A stretch of DNA of 64,000 nucleotides from Pseudoalteromonas arabiensis (GCF_001550155.1 NZ_LRUF01000026.1:328463-392462); one strand, 5' to 3'. Positions 42,458 to 51,497 are shown, counted from the stretch's first letter. Notes: generated by a model not told the origin, from the letters alone. Made by a program: numbers and translations.

Positions 42458-43386
42458 TGGATATTTTATTAGCCAATCCGCGTGGTTTTTGTGCCGGAGT
42501 GGATCGTGCAATTAGTATTGTTGAGCGCGCACTCGATATCTTCGAAAAGCCTATCTATGTTCGCCATGAAGTTGTGCATAATCGTTATGTGGTTGATGGT
42601 TTAAAAAATCGTGGTGCTGTTTTTGTTGAAGAGCTTGACCAAGTGCCTGACGATAGCATTGTTATTTTTAGTGCCCATGGTGTATCGCAAGCTGTTCGTA
42701 ACGAAGCAAAACGCCGTGAATTAAAAGTGTTTGATGCAACCTGTCCGCTGGTCACTAAAGTTCATATGGAAGTAACGCGTGCGAGTAAAAAAGGCATAGA
42801 GTGTGTGTTGATTGGCCACCACGGGCATCCTGAAGTTGAAGGCACCATGGGTCAGTACGACAACGAAGCGGGTGGTATTTACTTAGTAGAAACCCCTGAA
42901 GATGTCGAAAAGCTGAGCGTTAAAAACCCTGAAAACCTATTCTACTGTAGCCAAACGACATTATCAGTGGATGATACGGCAGATGTGATTGATGCACTAC
43001 GTGCTAAGTTTCCAGCCATTGATGGCCCACGCAAAGATGATATTTGTTACGCAACGCAAAACCGTCAAGACGCAGTCCGTGATCTAGCGGATAAAGTGGA
43101 TGTATTACTTGTTGTGGGAGCAAAAAATAGCTCTAACTCAAATCGTCTACGCGAGCTTGCTGATAAAATGGGCACTAAGGCGCATTTGATTGATGATGCA
43201 AGTAACGTTGAAGCGGATTGGTTCAACAATGTAAATGCGGTGGGTGTTACTGCCGGCGCATCTGCACCCGAGGTTTTGGTTCAGCAAGTTATTGCGCGCC
43301 TGAAAGAATTAGGCGGTAATCAAGTTGTTGAAAACCCTGGTGAAGAAGAAAATATAGTATTTGCCGTTCCTGTTGAGCTACGCTAA
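42457..43386 (+). CDS. ispH: 4-hydroxy-3-methylbut-2-enyl diphosphate reductase
   Basis: A 309-residue iron-sulfur enzyme making IPP and DMAPP in the last step of the MEP isoprenoid pathway. The three cluster cysteines are in ANPRGFCAGV (Cys12), FDATCPLVTKVH (about Cys96) and SSNSNRL-adjacent region preceded by DDICYATQNRQ (about Cys197). The catalytic Glu region is VEGTMGQY. Length is normal. It is the last gene of the murJ-to-ispH cluster; a 38-base gap separates it from the kinase gene, with no terminator visible, so read-through is possible. Confidence 0.97.
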   Translation: MDILLANPRGFCAGVDRAISIVERALDIFEKPIYVRHEVVHNRYVVDGLKNRGAVFVEELDQVPDDSIVIFSAHGVSQAVRNEAKRRELKVFDATCPLVTKVHMEVTRASKKGIECVLIGHHGHPEVEGTMGQYDNEAGGIYLVETPEDVEKLSVKNPENLFYCSQTTLSVDDTADVIDALRAKFPAIDGPRKDDICYATQNRQDAVRDLADKVDVLLVVGAKNSSNSNRLRELADKMGTKAHLIDDASNVEADWFNNVNAVGVTAGASAPEVLVQQVIARLKELGGNQVVENPGEEENIVFAVPVELR

Positions 43387-43424
43387 TCTAAGCGGATAAC
43401 TGTGAACAAAAAATAGGAGAGCCC

Positions 43425-44453
43425 ATGAGCAAACAGCCAACTAAAAACGGTTTGCTGATTGAGGCTCTTTTTCAATCCAGAGGGGTACTCGCAACCCTCG
43501 TCGTCAGTCAAACCATTGCTGTTTTATTGGCTTTTTCGCCTGCAAGCTATGGTGATGTGTGGCTTCGCCTAGCTGTTTTTAGTTTCTTTTTACACCTTGT
43601 TTTTCTGACTAGCGTTGCCGTGCTTTATGTTTCTAGAGAGCCGCTTGCTAGATTATCAAATACATGGCAAGTCATTGCCTTAAGTTCCTTACTTCTTTTA
43701 TTAACATGCTTGTACAGCTTTTTTGTGCTCAGTCTTTTTGATGAACTTTATCAGGTTGACTCCCTAACTCATTTTTTAGCAAGCAATATGCTGATTATCT
43801 TTTTAGTGACAGTGCTTTTTGTACAGTTTATTTCTATTCATAATCAAAAAGAGCAGCAGACAAAAGCGTTAATCCAAGCAGAGCTGGATGCTTTACAAGC
43901 ACGTATTAGACCGCATTTTTTATTTAACAGTTTAAATACCGCAGCAGAACTGACTCACCATGATGCTAATGCGGCTGAGCAGGCTATTTTAGCTTTAGCC
44001 GCTTTGTCGCAGGCAGCAATGAGAAGCGGTAAGGCAATTAGTTTAAGTGATGAAATAAGCTTATGTCAGCAATATATTAGCTTAGAAAAATGGCGTTATG
44101 GTGAGCGCTTAGTGGTGTGTTGGCAATTACCTGATGACATACCAGAATTAGATATTCCCTGTTTAACAATTCAGCCACTGATTGAAAATGCTGTTTGTTA
44201 TGGTGTCGAGCCGGCAGATAAGGGAGCGAGGATTAATATTTCTATGCATGTTTCAGATAAAAGTTACACGTTTATAATTACTAATCCGCTTTACAAAAAT
44301 AAGGGTGCTTCGCCAAGTGGTAACGGCATGGCGCTTGAAAATATTCGCCAGCGTTTAGAGCTTTTTTATAACTATAAAGCCCAGTTACTGACCACTCAAA
44401 GAGAGGGGGAGTTTAGAGTGAAACTTGTGCTACCAAGGCTAAAAATACAATGA
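43425..44453 (+). CDS. LytS/AlgZ-type sensor histidine kinase
   Basis: A 342-residue membrane kinase of the His_kinase family (LytS/YehU/AlgZ-FimS type). About four transmembrane helices fill residues 20-145, with almost no periplasmic loop. The cytoplasmic part shows the H box RPHFLFNSLNTAAELTHH (phospho-His at about 163) and the ATP-binding N box CLTIQPLIENAVCYG, with a C-terminal GNGMALENIRQRL. No separate sensor domain is seen, so the signal is unknown. Its stop overlaps the start of the LytTR regulator gene by ATGA, making a clear two-component pair. AGGAG precedes its ATG. Confidence 0.9.
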   Translation: MSKQPTKNGLLIEALFQSRGVLATLVVSQTIAVLLAFSPASYGDVWLRLAVFSFFLHLVFLTSVAVLYVSREPLARLSNTWQVIALSSLLLLLTCLYSFFVLSLFDELYQVDSLTHFLASNMLIIFLVTVLFVQFISIHNQKEQQTKALIQAELDALQARIRPHFLFNSLNTAAELTHHDANAAEQAILALAALSQAAMRSGKAISLSDEISLCQQYISLEKWRYGERLVVCWQLPDDIPELDIPCLTIQPLIENAVCYGVEPADKGARINISMHVSDKSYTFIITNPLYKNKGASPSGNGMALENIRQRLELFYNYKAQLLTTQREGEFRVKLVLPRLKIQ

Positions 44454-45157
44454 TAAGTACATTAATTGTTGATGATGAACCGCTAGCACGGGCCCGTATA
44501 AAACGCTTACTCGCAGCGCACCCTCAATATGAGGTGATAGCCGATGCTGAGGATGGCGAGTTGGCAGTTAAGTTATGCCAACAGTTACAACCTGATTTAG
44601 TCCTTTTAGATATTAACATGCCAAAGTGCTCAGGGATGGACGTTGCAGCCGTGTTGAAACAGCTGACTATTCCACCTGCCGTAGTGTTTTTAACAGCACA
44701 CCCAGAGCACGCGCTCGAAGCTTTTGAGCTTGCTGTTGACGGTTATTTAGTTAAACCCGTTACAGCGGATGCATTATCGAAAACGCTGTCTCAACTGAGA
44801 AGATTAAATCGTGCTCAAGTGAGTAAAAGTGATGACCTTTATATTAGCTATCAACTTGCAGGGGTCATTAAGCGAGTGCATATTGAAGATATAATTTGTT
44901 GTACAGCTGAGCAAAAATATACGCGTTTAATCTTTGACGGTGGCGAAGCTTTAGTCGAGCAAAGTTTAAAACAGCTTGAACATCAGTACCCAGCGCAATT
45001 AATGCGCATTCACCGTAATACATTGGTTAATAAAAACCGAATTTATAGTATGACCCATGATGATGGTGTGCACTCGTTGATGTTAGATGGTGTGTCGACA
45101 AAATTTGTTATAAGTCGACGAGAAGTAAAGTCTGTTAAGGCTATTATGGGTAAATAG
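44450..45157 (+). CDS. LytTR (AlgR/LytR-type) response regulator
   Basis: A 235-residue regulator. The receiver domain (residues 1-118) has IVDDEPLARAR, the phospho-Asp in VLLDINMPKCSG (about residue 54), TAHPEHA and LVKPV. The C-terminal LytTR DNA-binding domain (about 130-230) has YISYQLAGVIKRVHIEDI, CTAEQKYTRLIF and MRIHRNTLVNKNRI. It is coupled to the kinase upstream and lies 113 bases before pilV. In Pseudomonas aeruginosa the related AlgR activates the fimU-pilVWXY1Y2E operon. The same link is likely here, supported by two LytTR-like direct repeats ahead of pilV. Confidence 0.92.
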   Translation: MISTLIVDDEPLARARIKRLLAAHPQYEVIADAEDGELAVKLCQQLQPDLVLLDINMPKCSGMDVAAVLKQLTIPPAVVFLTAHPEHALEAFELAVDGYLVKPVTADALSKTLSQLRRLNRAQVSKSDDLYISYQLAGVIKRVHIEDIICCTAEQKYTRLIFDGGEALVEQSLKQLEHQYPAQLMRIHRNTLVNKNRIYSMTHDDGVHSLMLDGVSTKFVISRREVKSVKAIMGK

Positions 45158-45170
45158 CGTGGCTTAATGT

Positions 45171-45200
45171 ACCGTTTATCAATAAAAATGACCGCTCATC
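45171..45200 (+). promoter_or_regulatory. Tandem LytTR/AlgR-like boxes ahead of pilV
   Basis: ACCGTTTATC (45171-45180) and ACCGCTCATC (45191-45200) are direct repeats exactly 20 bases apart, identical at 8 of 10 positions. The first fully matches the general LytTR half-site pattern and the CCGTT-N2-TC core known for AlgR. The second differs at one core position. They lie about 70-100 bases before the pilV start. Confidence 0.55.
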
Positions 45201-45270
45201 CATTCTTATATTGCTATTTATTGACCCCACCTTATGCTTAATCTATGGAAAAGTATCAATTGAATTCATT

Positions 45271-45819
45271 ATGTTAAACAAATCACAAGTCCAAGGCTTT
45301 ACGCTAATCGAAGTGCTTATAGCTTTTGTGATCTTAAGCTTTGGCTTGCTCGGTGCTGTGGCACTTCAAGCAAAGGCAAAGCAAGCGAGTTTTGACTCAA
45401 TGCAGCGTGCAGCGGCTATTGCTTTGGGTAACGATATTATCCAGCGAATGCGTGCGAATGACACGGCAGGGTTTGCAGGTCGTTATAACGGAACATTAAC
45501 CAGTGACACACCATTAAATACAAATTTACAGTGCTTTAATAACGCTTGCTCTGCAGAGCAAGTGGCGGCACTTGATAAACAGCAGTGGGTGAGAGCTATT
45601 CAAGCGCGTGAGAATACGGGGGCTTTAGATGATGCAACCGTGTGTATAAATGCAGCGTCGCTGGGCACAGCAAATGAATTTAATATTGAAGTGGTTATCA
45701 GTTGGCAAGGCCGTCAAAAGATTAAAGCAAACAGTGATACAGCAGCAGTTGATTGCGGCGCATCAAATGATAAACGACGCTTAATTGTACTCGAAAGTTA
45801 TATATATCTAAGGTCTTGA
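45271..45819 (+). CDS. pilV: Minor pilin PilV
   Basis: A 182-residue type IV minor pilin. A short leader MLNKSQVQG is cut after Gly9 by prepilin peptidase, exposing FTLIEVLIAFVILSFGLLG with the required Glu5. The C-terminal head contains several cysteines (for example LQCFNNACSAEQ), probably disulfide-bonded. An in-frame ATG at 45211 would add 20 residues ahead of the leader, which is atypical, so the ATG at 45271 is used. It has no strong ribosome site. First gene of pilV-W-X-Y1-E, whose products form the tip complex that primes pilus assembly. Confidence 0.88.
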   Translation: MLNKSQVQGFTLIEVLIAFVILSFGLLGAVALQAKAKQASFDSMQRAAAIALGNDIIQRMRANDTAGFAGRYNGTLTSDTPLNTNLQCFNNACSAEQVAALDKQQWVRAIQARENTGALDDATVCINAASLGTANEFNIEVVISWQGRQKIKANSDTAAVDCGASNDKRRLIVLESYIYLRS

Positions 45820-45820
45820 T

Positions 45821-46810
45821 ATGAAAAAGCATATTGGCTTTACATTAGTCGAAATGATGGTTGCACTGTTTATAGGTGGCCTGGTGTTGGGCGGAGTCAT
45901 GTTCACTTATTTGAGTATGAAAGTCACAACCCGAGACACGATGACAATAGGCGAGCTTCAAGAAACGGGCCGACTTGCAATGAATATAATGCAGCGTGAC
46001 ATTGAGCAAATAGGTTTTTGGGGAACATATTACGAAAAATCAATGACATCTGAAAATACGGATACTTTAACCAATCCTGGTAACGATTGTTTTGGGGGAC
46101 TCAATAACGGCAGTTTCCCTGACGCGGCATCCGTTACTAACTTTCGCTCTGTTTATGCGGTAAATACAACCGATAATACCGCACTAAGCTGTATTAATAA
46201 TGTAAAAAAAGATACCGATGTTCTGCAAGTAAAGTTTTTAGAGGGCTTAGAGATAGCACCTGCTGAAACAAACAATAATTTTTACTATTTTATCGCTGAA
46301 CAAGATAGGGGAGAGTTTCGCAGGGGTCCTGTTGATGCAGCCAGCATAAGTGGCAATGCGACTGTATGGCGTTATCGTCATCATGTTTACTATATTTCTG
46401 AGCAAACATTCACTATTAATGAGCAACAAATTTCTGTACCTGTACTGATGCGCAAACGACTAAGACCAGGCTCTGGTATGGTGACCGAAACCATTATGGA
46501 AGGGGTCGAAGACATACGCTTTGTATTTGGCCTAGATACAACAAATAACAGCCGTGTTGATACCTATAAAAGTATTGAAAATATGACTAACTCTGATTGG
46601 GAAAATCGTCAAAGTATTTTAACTGTTCAAGTCTTTTTACTCACAAGGTCGTTAATGCCTGATGCAAATCTGAAGTTGCAAAATCAAACCTACACGTTGG
46701 GTGAAGATGCAAATAAGCGAGAGCTTACATTTAATGATAACTTCAGGCGTGCGTTGTTCACTACGACTATCCGCTTAAATAATGTAGGAGCAAACCTATG
46801 GCGCATTTAG
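45821..46810 (+). CDS. pilW: Minor pilin PilW
   Basis: A 329-residue minor pilin, larger than the others as usual for PilW. The leader MKKHIG is followed by FTLVEMMVALFIGGLVLGGV with Glu5, and then a long alpha-helix and a large head with paired cysteines (GNDCFGGLNNG and ALSCINNVKKD). The C-terminal part has the PilW-type MEGVEDIRFVFGLD. It starts one base after the pilV stop and overlaps pilX by 13 bases, so the cluster is one transcript. Confidence 0.9.
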   Translation: MKKHIGFTLVEMMVALFIGGLVLGGVMFTYLSMKVTTRDTMTIGELQETGRLAMNIMQRDIEQIGFWGTYYEKSMTSENTDTLTNPGNDCFGGLNNGSFPDAASVTNFRSVYAVNTTDNTALSCINNVKKDTDVLQVKFLEGLEIAPAETNNNFYYFIAEQDRGEFRRGPVDAASISGNATVWRYRHHVYYISEQTFTINEQQISVPVLMRKRLRPGSGMVTETIMEGVEDIRFVFGLDTTNNSRVDTYKSIENMTNSDWENRQSILTVQVFLLTRSLMPDANLKLQNQTYTLGEDANKRELTFNDNFRRALFTTTIRLNNVGANLWRI

Positions 46811-47280
46811 TATCGATAAAAAAACAGCAAGGTGTTGTGCTGATAGTCGCCTTGATTATGGTTGTGGCTGTAACTGGAATAGCGGTTACCTTAATGAGTA
46901 GCAGTAGCATTGATATAAAAATTACGAATGCGGCTCAAGAGCGGGATGCCGCCGAGAACAAACTAATCGGTATTGTTCAAGAGGTCATTGCAAAAGAAGC
47001 ACTCGAAGACGGTAAAAGTGCATTTTTATTGAAACCCGCAAAAATACCTGCTGAGGGTTTTAAAATGAACAAAGTTGATAATGAGACAAGCACACTTAAA
47101 AATATGAACAAAGGGCCATCAGCATTACTTTGCCCACGCAAGTTTGATCCGACCCCAGGTATTGTTTGTAATATGGTGCAAATTGACTCAAGCCTTACTT
47201 ATGGTTCTAAGAGTAAGCACACATTAACCGTTGTCACAGGTGTTGCCCAAGAGATGGCAAACGTGAATTCGGGGAGTTAA
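46798..47280 (+). CDS. pilX: Minor pilin PilX
   Basis: A 160-residue minor pilin-like protein. After the leader MAHLVSIKKQQG comes VVLIVALIMVVAVTGIAVT, which lacks Glu5, as is normal for PilX and for its type II counterpart GspK. The helix continues with TNAAQERDAAENK. The head is short, with two cysteines (LLCPRKFDP and IVCNMVQ). TAGGAG lies 7 bases before the ATG inside pilW. PilX joins PilV and PilW under PilY1 at the pilus tip. Confidence 0.88.
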   Translation: MAHLVSIKKQQGVVLIVALIMVVAVTGIAVTLMSSSSIDIKITNAAQERDAAENKLIGIVQEVIAKEALEDGKSAFLLKPAKIPAEGFKMNKVDNETSTLKNMNKGPSALLCPRKFDPTPGIVCNMVQIDSSLTYGSKSKHTLTVVTGVAQEMANVNSGS

Positions 47281-47290
47281 CTGGAGATTT

Positions 47291-50200
47291 ATGATGAAAA
47301 TTAAACGCTTAACTCGCAGTATACTGCTCGGTTTTATAACGCTAGCTGGTATGTCAGTGCAAGCAGAAGATATAGAGCTTTATGTTAATCACAATGTCGA
47401 TTTAGATGAGAGGCCGCGTGTTCTAATTGTGTTCGATACCTCAGGAAGTATGGCGTTTTCAACAGCAACAGGTAACAGTTGTGGCTATAACTATTATACC
47501 GGCTACGTTGTATGTCCGGACAGTCGTTTGGGGGTTGCACAGGGTGCAATTACCAGCTTGGTTGATGACAATGACGATATTGATTTTGGCCTGATGAGGT
47601 TTAATGGTACAGAAGGGGGTTATGTACTTGCAGGTATTGGCTCATCGACATCACTTTTAAAGCAAACTCTTTCAGCTCTCCCTGCTGATGGTGGTACGCC
47701 TTTAACGGAAACATTATGGGAAGCGTATCTCTATATTACAGGGCAAAGCGTATTTTATGGACAGAATGTTAGTGAAGCCCAGCGTGACACATCAATAGAA
47801 ACGAGGGTTCAATCAGGACCGTGGTGGCGACCTAGATATAGCTATACTTATAACTCACCTTTTGATACTACAGAAGAAGCCAAACGTTGTGATAACTCAA
47901 TTAACGTTATTTATATGACTGATGGGGATCCTTCTGCTGACCAAGATGGCGAGCAAAATAGCAATATTAGCTCATTGTATAACACTCATTTTAATCAATA
48001 TCTATCTAGCACAGACAAAATAGCCGGTGTATACCTACACAAGCTTGCTCAGATAATTCACGGCACTGAGGATGTTGACGTGGATTTATTCCCTTCGACA
48101 CCGGATATTCATGAAACAGGGCGAGTATACACAATCGGCTTTGGTAGCGGTATGAGTAATAATGGTAAACGCTTACTATCGGAAACGGCTAAGCTAGGTG
48201 GCGGCCAATACCTCCACGCGAATACCTCTGAGCAATTATCGCAGGCACTTAAAAATACCATTACTCAAATCCGTGAAGTAAACGATAGTTTTACCTCACC
48301 GTCCATCGCGAGTAATAACGTTGATCAAACCCGTAGTCGTGAAGATATTTACTATGCAATGTTTTATCCAGAAACAGGTGCTCGTTGGCGAGGTAATCTA
48401 AAAAAACTAAAAGTGTCTGGTGAACAAATTGTTGATTCGACAGGTAAACCAGCTTTAAATGAAGATGGGCTTATATCAAACAAAGCGCGTACATATTGGT
48501 TACCAGATAACGAGGAAGCTGATGGTAATACAGTGCAACGCGGCGGTGTGAACCTGCTGTTGAGTAGCCTTGCAAGTCGAAAACTTTATACTGATGCAGG
48601 CTCGTCAGCTTTAATCAGCTTTACGAAAAGTAATGTATCTAATGCGCTTGGCGGAGATGATAAAGCGGCAGCTGCGTTTGGAGTGGACAAGTCTCAATTA
48701 CAAAAAACGATTGATTGGGCAAGGGGAATCGATGTTGATAATGAGGATGAAGATGCATCTTCAATTGATCAACGCCAAGATATTTTCGGTGATCCGTTGC
48801 ACTCAAAGCCTGTGACAATAGATTATGGTAATGACGATATACGTATTCTAATTGGCACCAATGCGGGTTTTTTGCATCTTTTTCAAGATAAAAATGACGT
48901 GCTAAAAGAAAGCTGGGCATTTATGCCAAGTAGCTTATATAAAATAGTGAAACCGTTAAGAGACAATCAGTCCAACACAAAGGTGTACGGCGTCGATGGT
49001 CCTATTTCAGTGTTCTTTGATGATAAGAACGGTGACGGGATTGTTAACGGTAGTGACCGCGTGTGGGCTTTCTTTGGCTTTAGACGTGGCGGTAGTTACT
49101 ATTATGGTCTTGATATTACTAACCCTGATTCACCAAGCCTGATGTGGAATGGGCCTATTGTGGGGGGGTCTGCTGACTTTAAAGAGCTTGGTCAATCTTG
49201 GTCTAAACCGACGGTGACCTATATAAATCTAGAAGGGTATGAAGACCGTCCACTGCTGGTTTTTGGAGCAGGTTATGATACCAATAAAGATAATGTTATT
49301 CGTACTGCTGATAGTAAAGGGCGAGGCATTTATATTGTCGATGCACAAACGGGTAAAAAGGTATGGGCACTCACGCCAACTGAAAATGGTTTTCAAGGCA
49401 ATCACAGCATAGCCTCAGACATAACAACACTGGATTCTGACTATGATGGCTACGTTGACCGTTTATACGCCACAGATACCGGCGGCAATGTTTGGCGCGT
49501 AGATATGCCTTCAAACACTCCTAACGACGCGAAGCAGCCATGGACACATTTTAAACTAGCGAGTTTAGGCAATACTCTATCGACGCAAGACCGACGTTTC
49601 TTTTATAAACCGTCGGTGGCCAGAACTGTGTTCAGCAAAGTGACAAAAACAACGGTGAATGGCCAATCGACAATTGCCCGACTAGACACACCGTATGATG
49701 CGGTATTAATTGGTAGCGGCAATCGCTCAAAGCCTACAGCCACCACGACTAACGATCAGCTTTATATGATTCGTGATATCAATACAACTACACAATCATT
49801 CCAAGGTAGTGACGTCCCCGTCGCCATTACGCAATCAGACTTAATGAATATGGATTCAGACCCATTTGGTAATGCATTAGACGATGTTGAGGAGTTTACA
49901 GAGCTTGAAGTTGAGTTATCTGAGTATTACGGTTGGTACTACAATTTACCTGCTGCTGGTGAGAAATCACTGGCTGCTAGTACGGTGATTGGTGGTGTGG
50001 CTTATTTTACAAGTTATACCCCATCTTCTGCCACTGAAACGGTAAACCAGTGTTCTTTAACTGGTGGGGCAGGTGGCCTGTATGCATTTCATTTGCATTA
50101 TGGCACCAAGGTTTATGACGAATTAAAATTTACTACATCAAATGATGTACCAGATACGCCACAGTTATACTTTGGTGTTGGTGATAGTTGTGTTGACAAA

Positions 50201-50479
50201 AACAACAATGGTTTTTGTGATGATTTATCTGATACTGAAAACCCTGACGTAATTAAAGATACAAACATAAAAGTGGAAGAAAAAAGTCAATTTATGACCA
50301 TAGGGCCGGGTCTCAAAGGGCAGCAGAATCCGTTTAAAGTTAAAAAAATAGTTGGGCCAAATCTCACTCAAGAAGATGGTAAAATTAAGCTCGTAAGCGA
50401 TACTGATCCTGTTGGCTTTGGCTTTGAGACACAACAAACCTATATTTATAAGCGAGAAGTAAATGATAAAAGTCAATAA
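47291..50479 (+). CDS. pilY1: PilY1, pilus tip adhesin
   Basis: A 1062-residue secreted protein with signal peptide (residues 1-25). The N-terminal part has a von Willebrand A-like domain with the MIDAS motif VFDTSGSMAFS (about residues 47-57) and later TDGDPSADQDG. The C-terminal half is the PilY1 beta-propeller, with ILIGTNAGFLHLFQD and GVDGPISVFFDDKNGDGI, and calcium-binding loops such as DSDYDGYVD before RLYATDTGGNVWRVD. Extra Asp/Asn-rich loops (CVDKNNNGFCDD) lie near the C-terminus. PilY1 caps the pilus and mediates adhesion and surface sensing. GGAG precedes the ATG. It overlaps pilE by 17 bases. Confidence 0.95.
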   Translation: MMKIKRLTRSILLGFITLAGMSVQAEDIELYVNHNVDLDERPRVLIVFDTSGSMAFSTATGNSCGYNYYTGYVVCPDSRLGVAQGAITSLVDDNDDIDFGLMRFNGTEGGYVLAGIGSSTSLLKQTLSALPADGGTPLTETLWEAYLYITGQSVFYGQNVSEAQRDTSIETRVQSGPWWRPRYSYTYNSPFDTTEEAKRCDNSINVIYMTDGDPSADQDGEQNSNISSLYNTHFNQYLSSTDKIAGVYLHKLAQIIHGTEDVDVDLFPSTPDIHETGRVYTIGFGSGMSNNGKRLLSETAKLGGGQYLHANTSEQLSQALKNTITQIREVNDSFTSPSIASNNVDQTRSREDIYYAMFYPETGARWRGNLKKLKVSGEQIVDSTGKPALNEDGLISNKARTYWLPDNEEADGNTVQRGGVNLLLSSLASRKLYTDAGSSALISFTKSNVSNALGGDDKAAAAFGVDKSQLQKTIDWARGIDVDNEDEDASSIDQRQDIFGDPLHSKPVTIDYGNDDIRILIGTNAGFLHLFQDKNDVLKESWAFMPSSLYKIVKPLRDNQSNTKVYGVDGPISVFFDDKNGDGIVNGSDRVWAFFGFRRGGSYYYGLDITNPDSPSLMWNGPIVGGSADFKELGQSWSKPTVTYINLEGYEDRPLLVFGAGYDTNKDNVIRTADSKGRGIYIVDAQTGKKVWALTPTENGFQGNHSIASDITTLDSDYDGYVDRLYATDTGGNVWRVDMPSNTPNDAKQPWTHFKLASLGNTLSTQDRRFFYKPSVARTVFSKVTKTTVNGQSTIARLDTPYDAVLIGSGNRSKPTATTTNDQLYMIRDINTTTQSFQGSDVPVAITQSDLMNMDSDPFGNALDDVEEFTELEVELSEYYGWYYNLPAAGEKSLAASTVIGGVAYFTSYTPSSATETVNQCSLTGGAGGLYAFHLHYGTKVYDELKFTTSNDVPDTPQLYFGVGDSCVDKNNNGFCDDLSDTENPDVIKDTNIKVEEKSQFMTIGPGLKGQQNPFKVKKIVGPNLTQEDGKIKLVSDTDPVGFGFETQQTYIYKREVNDKSQ

Positions 50480-50885
50480 AGCGAACGCTGGCTTTACACT
50501 GATAGAGCTCATGATAACAGTGGCTATTTTGGGAATTATTGCCAGTATTGCCTTGCCTAGTTATTTTCAGCATGTCAAACGTACTGCCAGAACAGAAGCA
50601 ATAACGGCATTATTAGATGCTGCCAATAAGCAGGAACAATTCTTTGTTGATAATAGAGAGTATACAACTGTGCTGGCTGATTTAGGTGTCGCAAGTAAAA
50701 CAGAGAATAACTTCTATACGATATCTGTGACTGTTGATAATGATGCGGGGACATTTGAGTTTACCGCCACACCTGCATCGGGACCTGTATTACAAGATAC
50801 CGAATGCACCTCTTTATCAATCTCAGATACCGGATTAAAGACATCGAAAGGCTCAGCTAATGCAAAAGAATGCTGGGGCCGATAA
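50463..50885 (+). CDS. pilE: Minor pilin PilE
   Basis: A 140-residue pilin. The leader MIKVNKANAG is cut before FTLIELMITVAILGIIASIA, with Glu5 present. The helix runs on through YFQHVKRTARTEAITALLDAANKQEQ, typical of PilE/PilA-type subunits, and the C-terminal head has two cysteines (DTECTSLS and KECWGR) forming the expected D-loop disulfide. It is the last gene of the minor pilin cluster, and its start lies inside pilY1. It could also be called a PilA-like pilin, but context favours minor pilin PilE. Confidence 0.9.
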   Translation: MIKVNKANAGFTLIELMITVAILGIIASIALPSYFQHVKRTARTEAITALLDAANKQEQFFVDNREYTTVLADLGVASKTENNFYTISVTVDNDAGTFEFTATPASGPVLQDTECTSLSISDTGLKTSKGSANAKECWGR

Positions 50886-50892
50886 AAAGAGC

Positions 50893-51441
50893 CTATAACT
50901 GGCACTTATCAGTATCTTTTAAACGAGTACGGCCGGTAAAACTTAGCGAAATAGCAAGCCCTTTTAGGCTTGCTTTTTTGTACTCAGGGCAATAGATAAA
51001 AGTGCCGTTATTAAAGCCCATAGGGGTGCCATTAGGCCTAAAAGTAATAGCATGTCGAGGGTAGGTGAGTTGATCTAGCCTGTTAATTGCCTCTAGCTCA
51101 AGGATGACTGTATCACTACTATCAAGCACACCAATTTCATTATTGTCTACAAATACGGTGAGTGATTTGTGCCAGTAGTCCTTGTTACAGTGATTATCTT
51201 TTAGAGCACAAAATGTTATGAATGCATCGTTGGTTTGTGCATTATGACGGCTTATCCCCAGCGCACGCCTAATCTCTTGCATTTTGTTTTCTAGGCGATT
51301 TTTGGCAAGCAAAGGGGTATATTCAAACAACGCTATATTAAGAAGAATAGCTAAAACAGACAACACAACTAAGCTTTCTATAAGTGTTGTGCCTTTTAAT
51401 TTCCACCAATACGTTTTTGTCTCCATCCGTGAAGATCTCAT
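50893..51441 (-). CDS. GspH/FimT-family pseudopilin with unusual cleavage site
   Basis: A protein of up to 182 residues. The prepilin motif is KLKG followed by TTLIESLVVLSVLAILLNIA. The residue after the cleavage Gly is Thr rather than the usual Phe or Met, while Glu5 is kept. The body matches the GspH/FimT pattern: RLENKMQEIRRALGISRHNA, paired cysteines (FCALKDNHC), VFVDNNEIGVLD, ITFRPNGTPMGFNNGTFIYC and the ending FTGRTRL. The start is unsure: ATG 51441 (leader of 17) or ATG 51426 (leader of 12). It converges on pilE, only 7 bases away, and follows a second FimT-like gene on the same strand. Confidence 0.8.
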   Translation of the reverse strand: MRSSRMETKTYWWKLKGTTLIESLVVLSVLAILLNIALFEYTPLLAKNRLENKMQEIRRALGISRHNAQTNDAFITFCALKDNHCNKDYWHKSLTVFVDNNEIGVLDSSDTVILELEAINRLDQLTYPRHAITFRPNGTPMGFNNGTFIYCPEYKKASLKGLAISLSFTGRTRLKDTDKCQL

Positions 51442-51497
51442 TTATTATAGTTTCTTCAACTATATTCATGTCCCTTTATTGGTGTCAAATAAGTTGC

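Noticed and set aside
45211..45270. Longer start for pilV (ATG at 45211)
   Set aside because: It would put about 29 residues ahead of the cleavage Gly and has no ribosome site. The ATG at 45271 gives a normal 9-residue leader.
46798..47280. PilX lacking Glu5 as a broken pilin
   Set aside because: Absence of Glu5 is normal for PilX and GspK, which sit at the pilus or pseudopilus tip.
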